Part shown: one piece after another, positions 6,542 through 12,587 of the stretch
How the letters are laid out: each line of letters begins with the position of its first letter
Numbering within the stretch: position 1 is the stretch's first letter
Origin: DASQUP01 sp035641235
Lineage (GTDB): Bacteria > Actinomycetota > CADDZG01 > WHSQ01
NCBI GenBank assembly: GCA_035641235.1
Contig: DASQUP010000172.1
Coordinates: 1-16,800 of the forward strand
Direction: 5' to 3'
DNA length: 16,800 nt
Translations under genes and position numbers: made by a program
The notes under the pieces: generated by a model
Told to the model about the DNA's origin: nothing
Database searches by the model: none
What the model saw: only the letters and a program-made list of their open reading frames with translations

Positions 6542-7870
6542 CTATGCCGAGTAGGTCCGCACGTAACGGGGGTTGACGCTTCTAACGAGCGCGGAAGCGA
6601 ACTCTTCGGCCTCGTCCGGCTCGAGAGTCGCTGTGGTCACCCTGATGCCCGGCGCGGCGCGCACCCTGAAGGGCTCTCCGCGGGCCACCGCCCACCCCTC
6701 CTCTAGCAGAGCGGCCGCAACGGCTCGCTCATCGGACACCGGGATCCAGACGTTGAGGCCGGATCGGGCAGCAACATGAATCCCGCGCTCGGCAAGCGCG
6801 GTGACAAGGGCCTCCCGCCGACGGGCATAGGTCTGCTCGGCGCGCCGGAGCAGTGCCAGAGTGGCCGGATCCCTCCACAGACCCACCACGATGCCCTGCA
6901 AGACGTGGCTCACCCACCCCATCCCCAAAAGCTGGCGCCCCTCGACGCGTGCCACCGTTGTCCGGTCCCCCGCCAGGACCGCGAGTCGAAGGTCGGGGCC
7001 CAACGTCTTCGACACCGTTCTGACGATCGCCCACCGCGCGCGCCCGGCCGACAGCGTCATACAGGGAGCGCCGCCCGCCTCGCCTGCATGATCGTCCTCT
7101 ATCAGCAGGACGTCGGGATGAGATCGCAGGCGAGCCGCCAGTTCCACGGCGCGGTCGGGGCTGACGATTGCGCCCGTTGGGTTGTGCGCCCTCGGAGTGA
7201 ACAAAAAGGCCCGCGCCCCTCGGCGCAGCGCCCGGGTCAGGCCCTCGGGTACGGGTCCGTTTTCGTCGACCGGCACGGGCTCGGGAGTCAGGCCCATTGC
7301 TCCGAGGAGATCCAGGACGCGCGGGAAACCCGGGTCCTCGACGGCGACGCGATCCCCCGGTCGAAGCTCGAGCGCGATGACCTTCTCGACACCGTCGAGC
7401 GCCCCGGCCACGACGGCCAGGTGCGACGGATCGATCCCGTCGCCGGCGAACTTGTTGCCGGCGCTGCTGAGGAGGTCGGGCAGGTTCATGCGGTCTCCGT
7501 ACATGGCCGGCCCGGCCACGAAGCGGTTCAGCGCGGCCTTGAGATCGGGGAGCAGGGCGGGGTCCGGGTTGCCCTCGGCGAGATTGCGTGCCCCGGCCGG
7601 AACCTCGTCGAGCATCCGAAGAGGAAGGGGCGGACGGTGGCTGACGCGGGTGCCGCGGCGTCCGGCGCCCACCACAAGGCCTCGCTCCCGGAGCCGACGG
7701 TACGCGGCGGCGACGGTCGTCGGGCTCACCCCGAGATCCGCCGCCAGGTCCCTGACCGTTGGGAGGGCGGCGTCCGGCCCGGCGGATCCTGCTCGGATCG
7801 CCGCCTCGACGCTCGCCGCGATGGACTCCGCCGAAGCCCCCGTGATAGAAAAATGTTCTGCAACGTTCAC
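6542..7870 (-). CDS. MocR-type regulator: GntR winged helix plus PLP aminotransferase-like domain
   Basis: 442 residues from GTG 7870. Residues about 10-78 are a GntR-type winged helix (LPTVRDLAADLGVSPTTVAAAY), followed by a short linker and a fold-type I aminotransferase domain (about 92-430). The PLP lysine is K288 in VSKTLGPDLR; PRAHNPTG (227-234) and the carboxylate-binding arginine R410 are present. LIEDDHAGE (257-264) has His261 where most MocR proteins and aminotransferases have Tyr. MocR proteins use bound PLP or an amino-acid adduct to switch transcription. The frame is open to 8104, but that part lies antisense to the flavoprotein gene and lacks domain similarity. It is divergent from nim-azlC-azlD and likely regulates them and itself. 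A PdxR-like role in vitamin B6 metabolism is an alternative. Confidence 0.9.
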   Translation of the reverse strand: MNVAEHFSITGASAESIAASVEAAIRAGSAGPDAALPTVRDLAADLGVSPTTVAAAYRRLRERGLVVGAGRRGTRVSHRPPLPLRMLDEVPAGARNLAEGNPDPALLPDLKAALNRFVAGPAMYGDRMNLPDLLSSAGNKFAGDGIDPSHLAVVAGALDGVEKVIALELRPGDRVAVEDPGFPRVLDLLGAMGLTPEPVPVDENGPVPEGLTRALRRGARAFLFTPRAHNPTGAIVSPDRAVELAARLRSHPDVLLIEDDHAGEAGGAPCMTLSAGRARWAIVRTVSKTLGPDLRLAVLAGDRTTVARVEGRQLLGMGWVSHVLQGIVVGLWRDPATLALLRRAEQTYARRREALVTALAERGIHVAARSGLNVWIPVSDERAVAAALLEEGWAVARGEPFRVRAAPGIRVTTATLEPDEAEEFASALVRSVNPRYVRTYSA

Positions 7871-7897
7871 CGTTTTGTACTGTAACAAAGGAGCGAG
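7871..7897. promoter_or_regulatory. 27-bp divergent promoter region with symmetric TACTGTA core
   Basis: TACTGTA (7878-7884) reads TACAGTA on the other strand, so a TAnnnT -10 box exists in each direction on the same bases. On the minus strand TACAGT lies 8 nt from GTG 7870, with CCGACA 18 bp further upstream as a fair -35, predicting a leaderless or nearly leaderless regulator message. On the plus strand TACTGT precedes the AAAGGAG ribosome binding site (7887-7893) of the flavoprotein gene. TTTGT (7874-7878) and ACAAA (7885-7889) form a short inverted repeat around the core and may be part of the regulator's operator. Confidence 0.5.
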
Positions 7898-8572
7898 ATG
7901 ACTGTCGGGCAATCGACAATCAGTGCGGGACCACCTTCGGTGCGGACAAGGATCCGCAAATCCGACCGGGCCTCTTACGATCGGGCTGCGATCGACGCCA
8001 TCCTCGACGAAGCTCTGATCTGCCACGTTGGATTCGCCGTCGACGACCAGCCCTTCGTGATCCCGACCGTCCATGCCCGCGCCGACGACCGGCTCTACTT
8101 CCACGGAGCCCCGGCCACGCGGCTGCTCCGAGTAATGCGGCGGGGCGCGCCGGTGTGCGTCACCGTCACTTTGCTCGACGGATTAGTTATGGCCCGGAGC
8201 GCGTTTCACCACTCCATGAACTACAGATCGGCCGTTGTACTCGGGACGGCGACCGAGGTCACGGATGCCGGCGAGAAGCTCGAGGCTCTCGAGGCGATTG
8301 TCGAACACATAGCGCCGGGCCGGCGGGAGCATTGCCGGGCTCCAAACTCGAAGGAGCTCGCCCAGACCCAGGTGCTCCTGGTTCCGATATCCGAGGCCTC
8401 GGCCAAGGTGCGAACGGGCCCTCCCGTCGACGATGACGAAGACCATGGGCTGGACGTCTGGGCCGGCGTCGTCCCCCTGCGTCTGGAGGCATCCGCGCCG
8501 ATCGACGACCCGTTGTTGCGTGCCGGCATTGCGGTGCCGGATTACGCACTCCGCTACGAGAGGAGCCGGTGA
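7898..8572 (+). CDS. NimA/pyridoxamine 5'-phosphate oxidase-like flavin-binding protein
   Basis: 224 residues from ATG 7898 with AAAGGAG just upstream. The split beta-barrel FMN-binding fold of the PNPOx-like/NimA group is seen in ALICHVGFAVDDQPFVIPTVHA (39-60), LYFHGAPATRLL (66-77) and HSMNYRSAVVLGTATEV (105-121). Proteins of this group bind FMN or related flavins and reduce or oxidise small substrates; NimA members are linked to nitroimidazole resistance, but most have no known substrate. True PdxH has extra PLP-binding residues that I do not see. Its stop overlaps the azlC start as GTGA. The common pairing of such genes with MocR regulators supports a regulatory link. The family call is firm; the reaction is unknown. 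Confidence 0.87.
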   Translation: MTVGQSTISAGPPSVRTRIRKSDRASYDRAAIDAILDEALICHVGFAVDDQPFVIPTVHARADDRLYFHGAPATRLLRVMRRGAPVCVTVTLLDGLVMARSAFHHSMNYRSAVVLGTATEVTDAGEKLEALEAIVEHIAPGRREHCRAPNSKELAQTQVLLVPISEASAKVRTGPPVDDDEDHGLDVWAGVVPLRLEASAPIDDPLLRAGIAVPDYALRYERSR

Positions 8573-9237
8573 CCCCAGAGGGAGATCAAGCGCGAGCGTC
8601 TGAACCTCGACTTGCGGTCGCGCTCGCGCCGATTGCAGCAGCCATCTTCGTCTTTGGAGCCGTGTACGGAACGGTAGGTGCACGAGTCATGGGCTCCCCG
8701 ATGACACTGTTGTCCTCGGCCATTGTTTTCTCCGGGGCGCTGCAGTTCACCGTGGCGGGGCTTTTGCTTGCCGGAGCCGGAGCGCCGGCATTGCTGGCGG
8801 CCGCAGTGACTCTCAACGTGCGTCACGTTCTACTCGGAGCAGTACTGCGTTCGCGGATCCACTCGTCGCCACTCAAGCGCGCCGGGGCCGCCTGGTTCCT
8901 CCTCGACGAAACGGTAGGTCTTGCGCTGACTCGCGAAGGCGATGCGGCGCGCATCTTGTGGCGGGCAGGGCCCGTCTGTTATGTCGCGTGGCTCGGCGGA
9001 ACCGCCGTCGGGTTGGTGGGCGGGTCTGTCGACGCGCTTCAGTCCGGAGCCGAGGCGGTGTTTCCCGTTCTGTTTATCGGACTGGCGGCCCTCTCCTGCC
9101 GCAACCGGAGCGGCGCCGTCCGCGCGGTGGCGGCAGCAGTGGTAACCGGAGTCATTGCGCTCGTGTGGACCGACGTTCGCTCGCTGGCACCGGTCCTCGC
9201 GGCGTTGGTTGTGGCCATCCCGGGAGGGGATTCGTGA
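8569..9237 (+). CDS. azlC: AzlC-family branched-chain amino acid exporter subunit
   Basis: 222 residues from GTG 8569, overlapping the previous stop as GTGA; AGGAG (8561-8565) provides the ribosome binding site. The protein is very hydrophobic, with several membrane segments. It has AzlC landmarks: FGAVYGTVGARV (29-40), VFSGALQFTVAG (53-64), LNVRHVLLGAVL (82-93) and the LDET charged motif near 112-115. AzlC/AzlD (YgaZ/YgaH in E. coli) form a two-subunit exporter of branched-chain and other hydrophobic amino acids or their analogues. The azlD partner directly overlaps. The exported compound here is not known; control by the divergent MocR regulator is likely from position. Confidence 0.92.
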   Translation: MTPEGDQARASEPRLAVALAPIAAAIFVFGAVYGTVGARVMGSPMTLLSSAIVFSGALQFTVAGLLLAGAGAPALLAAAVTLNVRHVLLGAVLRSRIHSSPLKRAGAAWFLLDETVGLALTREGDAARILWRAGPVCYVAWLGGTAVGLVGGSVDALQSGAEAVFPVLFIGLAALSCRNRSGAVRAVAAAVVTGVIALVWTDVRSLAPVLAALVVAIPGGDS

Positions 9238-9527
9238 ACGGGGCCCTGCTCGTCGCGCTTGCCGGCATCACCTTCTTGAGCAGAGCCGTCGCGCTTGTTT
9301 TTATGCCTTCTCCACCTCCACGGCTCGAGAAGTTTCTGAACCGAATCCCCGCGCCGTTGTTCGCCAGCTTGGCGGCAGTGTCTCTTGTGGACTCGTCCGG
9401 CGATTTCGTTCCGGCGCCGGTGCTCCTCGCGGCGGCGGGCGCTCTCGCTATGTCGCCGAGAAGGTCCTTGCTGGCAGCGCTGCTGGGTGGCCTCGCCGGC
9501 TACGCCCTGGGCGACATCGTCTTTTGA
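9234..9527 (+). CDS. azlD: AzlD-family exporter small subunit
   Basis: 97 residues from GTG 9234, which overlaps the azlC stop as GTGA and is preceded by the strong ribosome binding site GGGAGGGG. The length is typical of AzlD (about 100-110). It has about four membrane segments and the family pattern GITFLSRAVALVFMP (11-25), FLNRIPAPLFASLAA (34-48), and a C-terminal GGLAGYALGDIVF. It is the obligate small partner of AzlC in the membrane exporter. The same frame is open upstream from 8958, but that part lies within azlC and is not translated as a separate gene. The last 28 bp overlap the end of the opposite-strand HxlR regulator gene. Confidence 0.9.
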   Translation: MNGALLVALAGITFLSRAVALVFMPSPPPRLEKFLNRIPAPLFASLAAVSLVDSSGDFVPAPVLLAAAGALAMSPRRSLLAALLGGLAGYALGDIVF

Positions 9528-10189
9528 GCCGACCCGGCGCGCCCTTCGTGCACCGGTGTGAACGATTCAAAAAGCCGCGCCGCCGATTCACGATCGCCAT
9601 GAATTGCAATCAGCCCATTTTTCTCGGCTTGTGCGAGTGACACGCGCCGAAACACGAGCGATCTAAGAGTCGGAATGTCCGTATCGATAACTGCATCGGC
9701 TCCATCCGCAGGTCCACGAACGATGTCCAGGCGTCCTCTGGCGATCTCGATGCGGAACTGCTCCGCTCCCAGGTTCAACTGAAAGCGCCCGCGAAGGCGG
9801 CCTGCGGCCTGTGGGTCGAAGACAGTTTTCATCGCAACCACGATGGCGTCGACGCCGAACTCGGTACCAGCCGGCGAGGGCAGCGGACTCCCCCAGCGTC
9901 CGAGCGCCAGCAGAGCGGGCTCGAGCTCTCGACCGCGCTCAGTGAGCTGGTACACCCAGGCTGACACAGGCGGTGCGAGCTTGCGTCGCTCGACCACGCC
10001 CGCCTCCTCGAGTTCCTTCAGTCGCTGGGACAGCACGTTGGGACTGGCGGAGGGCAGCCCACCAAGGAGGTCGGTGAACCGTTTGGGGCCGAGTAGCAAC
10101 TCCCTGACGACCAACAGAGACCAGCGTTCACCTATCAGGTCCAGTGCGCGGGCGATTCCGCAAGGGTCTCGATAGGTCCTCACTGCCAC
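9500..10189 (-). CDS. HxlR-family regulator with SCP2-like C-terminal domain
   Basis: 229 residues if started at GTG 10189, chosen because CGAGG lies 7 nt upstream and the product begins with the usual (M)AVRTYRDPCGIARAL. GTG 10219 would add ten residues without a ribosome binding site. The HxlR winged helix covers about 5-100 (ALDLIGERWSLLVVRELLLGPKRFTDLL, then SPNVLSQRLKELEEAGVVERR) and includes the conserved N-terminal cysteine of the family. The C-terminal 100 residues (LRGRFQLNLGAEQFRIEIA ... LIAIHGDRESAARLF) resemble an SCP2 lipid-binding domain, an arrangement known in actinobacterial regulators and suggesting a hydrophobic ligand. It is divergent from the binding-protein gene and convergent with azlD, overlapping it by 28 bp. 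It probably controls its own promoter region. Confidence 0.85.
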   Translation of the reverse strand: MAVRTYRDPCGIARALDLIGERWSLLVVRELLLGPKRFTDLLGGLPSASPNVLSQRLKELEEAGVVERRKLAPPVSAWVYQLTERGRELEPALLALGRWGSPLPSPAGTEFGVDAIVVAMKTVFDPQAAGRLRGRFQLNLGAEQFRIEIARGRLDIVRGPADGADAVIDTDIPTLRSLVFRRVSLAQAEKNGLIAIHGDRESAARLFESFTPVHEGRAGSAQKTMSPRA

Positions 10190-10231
10190 ATCGTAGCCTC
10201 GGTGCTCTTTTGTTACCACGTCATTAGTTTT

Positions 10232-10249
10232 TAGGAGTATTACCTCCTA
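10232..10249. promoter_or_regulatory. Palindromic operator between hxlR-like gene and binding-protein gene
   Basis: TAGGAG (10232-10237) and CTCCTA (10244-10249) are a perfect 6-bp inverted repeat with a 6-bp spacer; the core also contains GTA-T-TAC. It fills the spacer upstream of, and overlaps the first bases of, the TATAAT box of the plus-strand gene, a classical repressor position. HxlR proteins bind palindromes as dimers, so the adjacent regulator is the obvious candidate. Confidence 0.55.
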
Positions 10250-10253
10250 TAAT
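10248..10253 (+). promoter_or_regulatory. Consensus -10 box (TATAAT) for the binding-protein gene
   Basis: TATAAT is an exact sigma-70-type -10 hexamer 34 nt upstream of ATG 10288. A plausible transcription start near 10260 would leave a leader of about 28 nt containing the AAGGAGG ribosome binding site at 10276-10282. The matching -35 (around 10224-10230, TTAGTTT) is poor. Confidence 0.6.
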
Positions 10254-10287
10254 GGGATTGACGTGCCAGCCGAACAAGGAGGACCCG

Positions 10288-11517
10288 ATGAGGCGCCTCG
10301 CTTTTTTGACGGCTTTGTTGTTGGTAGCAGCGGCGTGTGCGGATGACGACGGTGGTGGAGCAGGGGGCGGCGGACAGGAAGCCACCGACGTCTGCAACGA
10401 AGACGAATTCGGGTGTGTCGAGATCCCCGAAGGGGACCCGATCGTACTCGGCAGTCTGCTCGCGATCTCCGGCGAGAACGCAAGCTTGGGTCAGGACAGC
10501 CAAAACGGCGCAGTAATAGCGACCGACACGCGGAACAATGAAGTCGCCGGCCACCCGATCACCTGGGAGCACCAGGACGACCTCTGCGCGCCGGAGGGTG
10601 GCCAGACCGGAGCGCAGGCCCTTGCCGCGAACGATCAGGTGGCGGCAGTCATCGGTACCACTTGCTCGAGTGCCGGGGAACCAGCGTCACAGATCCTGAG
10701 TGAGTCGGGCATCGTCTTGATATCGCCGTCGAACACCGCGCCCAGCCTGACCGACCCGGAGACGCACCAGCCCTTCTACCTGCGTACGGCACACAACGAC
10801 AAGATCCAGGGCGCGGCGATGGGCGACTTCGCCAGCAGCGAACTCGGCGCTACGACTGCAGCGACCATCCATGATGGCAGCCCGTATGCGGAGGGTCTGG
10901 CGAACGTATTCGCTGAGAACTTCCAGGCCGCCGGAGGCGAGGTCACCGCCCAGGAGGCAGTACAGGTTGGTGATCGGGACATGCGTCCCGTACTGACGAG
11001 CATCGCAGCCGATGCCCCGGATCTCATCTATTACCCCGTTTTCGTTGCAGAGGGCGGCGCGATAACGTCGCAGGCCCGTGAGATCTCGGATCTCAGTGAC
11101 ACCGAATTGGCGGGAGCCGACGGAATGCTGAATCCCGACTGGATCTCAGCGTCCGGAGAACGGAACGCCGAGGGTGTCTACCTGTCGGGTCCGGACCTCG
11201 AGTTCTCGGGGAGCTTCTACGAGGAAGAGTTCCTCCCCGCGTACCAGGAAGAGTTTGGCGACACGACGTCCGTGTTTCACGCCCACGCGTTCGATGCAAC
11301 GAACATGGTGCTAGATGCGATCGAGTCGGTGGCGATCACCGAGGATGGCACCACCTTCATTCCTCGCACGGCTCTGAAGGACGAGCTATTCAGCACCTCC
11401 GGATATGAGGGGATCATCGGAGAGCTGACCTGTGACGAGAATGGTGACTGCAATCCCGAAGCAGCGATCTCTGTGAGCGTCGTCGAGAACGGAGAGTTCG
11501 AGCGGATCTGGCCGTAG
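10288..11517 (+). CDS. Branched-chain-amino-acid-type ABC substrate-binding lipoprotein (LivJ-like), orphan
   Basis: 409 residues from ATG 10288, preceded by a perfect AAGGAGG five bases upstream; an earlier in-frame ATG at 10252 lies in the -10 box and is not used. The lipoprotein signal MRRLAFLTALLLVAAAC ends at C17, followed by a flexible Asp/Gly linker. A type I periplasmic-binding fold follows (about 51-409): IVLGSLLAISGENASLG (52-68), VAAVIGTTCSSAGEPAS (118-134) and HAFDATNMVLDAI (333-345). It should bind an amino acid or other small polar ligand outside the membrane. Six further cysteines (36, 43, 100, 126, 382, 388) could form disulfides. No permease or ATPase genes are nearby, so it may serve a distant transporter or act as a sensor. 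The ligand is unknown. Confidence 0.9.
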   Translation: MRRLAFLTALLLVAAACADDDGGGAGGGGQEATDVCNEDEFGCVEIPEGDPIVLGSLLAISGENASLGQDSQNGAVIATDTRNNEVAGHPITWEHQDDLCAPEGGQTGAQALAANDQVAAVIGTTCSSAGEPASQILSESGIVLISPSNTAPSLTDPETHQPFYLRTAHNDKIQGAAMGDFASSELGATTAATIHDGSPYAEGLANVFAENFQAAGGEVTAQEAVQVGDRDMRPVLTSIAADAPDLIYYPVFVAEGGAITSQAREISDLSDTELAGADGMLNPDWISASGERNAEGVYLSGPDLEFSGSFYEEEFLPAYQEEFGDTTSVFHAHAFDATNMVLDAIESVAITEDGTTFIPRTALKDELFSTSGYEGIIGELTCDENGDCNPEAAISVSVVENGEFERIWP

Positions 11518-11521
11518 CGTC

Positions 11522-11607
11522 CGGCGCGCCGTGGTCTCCCGATCGCGGCGCGCCGAAATGTTAGATGAACGCCGGCAGGTGGTGCCTGTTTAACATCTCG
11601 GCGCGCC
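11522..11607. terminator. Compound GGCGCGCC hairpin between convergent genes
   Basis: The main stem pairs 11547-11563 with 11591-11607 (17 bp; the one mismatch is a G-U pair on the minus-strand transcript), with a small GGCA/TGCC stem in the loop. Three copies of the self-complementary GGCGCGCC occur, at 11523, 11547 and 11600. The first two can form an alternative 10-bp stem (11522-11531 with 11546-11555). It ends exactly at the aldo/keto reductase stop and lies 4 bp after the binding-protein stop, so a bidirectional terminator is the simplest reading. No long T-run follows on either side. Confidence 0.7.
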
Positions 11608-12471
11608 CTAGCCGGCCGCTGCCGCGATGTTCTCCATGTCCTCGTCCGACAGCTGCAGCCCTGCGGCACCGACGTTCTCCTCGAGGTGCTGTATAGACGA
11701 GGTACCGGGGATCGGAACCATCACCGGCGACCGATGGAGCAACCACGCCAGCGCGATCTGACCGGGCGTCGCATCGTGTTTACCGGCGATGTCGTCCAGC
11801 GTGCCACCTCGCCGAGCGAGATCGCCGACATCAAGCGGGTGCCACGGAAGGAACGCTAATCCCTGCTCCTCGCACACATCGAGAACTCCCTCCGACGCTC
11901 GATCCGTGAGGTTGTACCGGTTCTGCACCGACACCACATCGACGATTGATTGCGCCACCCGGAGCTGGTCCTGGTTCACGTTGCTCACGCCGACGTGTTT
12001 GATCTTCCCCTCGTCCTGCAACGACTTCAGCGCGCCGATTGACTCTTCGTAGGGGACCCTTCGATCGACAGTGTGAATCTGATAGAGGTCGATCGCCTCG
12101 ACTTTGAGACGCCGAAGGCTGTCCTCACATGCCTCACGCAGATGCTCCGGCGTGCAGTGCCCCCGCCACCGTCCGGGCCCATCCCGCAACATCCCTCCCT
12201 TTGTCGCAACGACCACACCGTTGTACGGATGCAGCGCCTCGCCGATCAACTGTTCGCTGACCTCTGGACCATAGGAATCCGCCGTGTCGATGAAGTCGAC
12301 GCCGAGCTCCACGGCGCGCCGCAACAATGCCTTGGCCGAATCCCGATCGCGCGGCTCACCCCAGATCCCCTTGCCGGTGAGGCGCATAGCACCGAACGCC
12401 ATGCGGTTGACCTCGAACCCGCCGATGTTGATCGAGCCCGCACCGGCGGCCGGTCTGCCGCTCAAAGTCAT
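11608..12471 (-). CDS. Aldo/keto reductase
   Basis: 287 residues from ATG 12471, which has a GAAGGGGG ribosome binding site upstream; the frame continues to 12606 but that part is low-complexity promoter sequence. The (beta/alpha)8 oxidoreductase family is clear: catalytic tetrad D62 and Y67 (FIDTADSYG), K91 (VVATKGG) and H133 (DLYQIHTVD), then GVSNV (161-165) and the NADPH-binding end PIPGTSSIQHLEEN (254-267). It reduces aldehydes or ketones with NADPH in the cytoplasm; the physiological substrate is not evident. The sequence resembles actinobacterial 'oxidoreductase' members such as the YdbC/pyridoxal reductase-like group, but I would not assign one. It is divergent from the aconitase gene and ends in a strong hairpin. 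Confidence 0.92.
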   Translation of the reverse strand: MTLSGRPAAGAGSINIGGFEVNRMAFGAMRLTGKGIWGEPRDRDSAKALLRRAVELGVDFIDTADSYGPEVSEQLIGEALHPYNGVVVATKGGMLRDGPGRWRGHCTPEHLREACEDSLRRLKVEAIDLYQIHTVDRRVPYEESIGALKSLQDEGKIKHVGVSNVNQDQLRVAQSIVDVVSVQNRYNLTDRASEGVLDVCEEQGLAFLPWHPLDVGDLARRGGTLDDIAGKHDATPGQIALAWLLHRSPVMVPIPGTSSIQHLEENVGAAGLQLSDEDMENIAAAAG

Positions 12472-12587
12472 AAAGGGTCCCCCTTCTCGAATCGACGTGA
12501 GCGCGAACTCCCCGCTCCGGCCACGTATTCCCACGGGCCCGGGTGGGTAGGTTCGAGGACTGTCGGCTCTGCAAGGAGGGGCCCAAC
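12472..12587. promoter_or_regulatory. Divergent promoter region, aldo/keto reductase and aconitase
   Basis: This 116-bp gap holds both promoters. On the plus strand TAGGTT (12548-12553) is a possible -10 and AAGGAGG (12573-12579) is the aconitase ribosome binding site. CCCAC (12530-12534) and GTGGG (12543-12547) form a 5-bp inverted repeat just before that -10. No convincing -35 is visible on either strand. Confidence 0.35.

Noticed and set aside
7871..8104. N-terminal extension of the MocR frame to 8104
   Set aside because: It is antisense to the flavoprotein gene and the divergent promoter, and the known MocR layout starts a few residues before the winged helix at GTG 7870.
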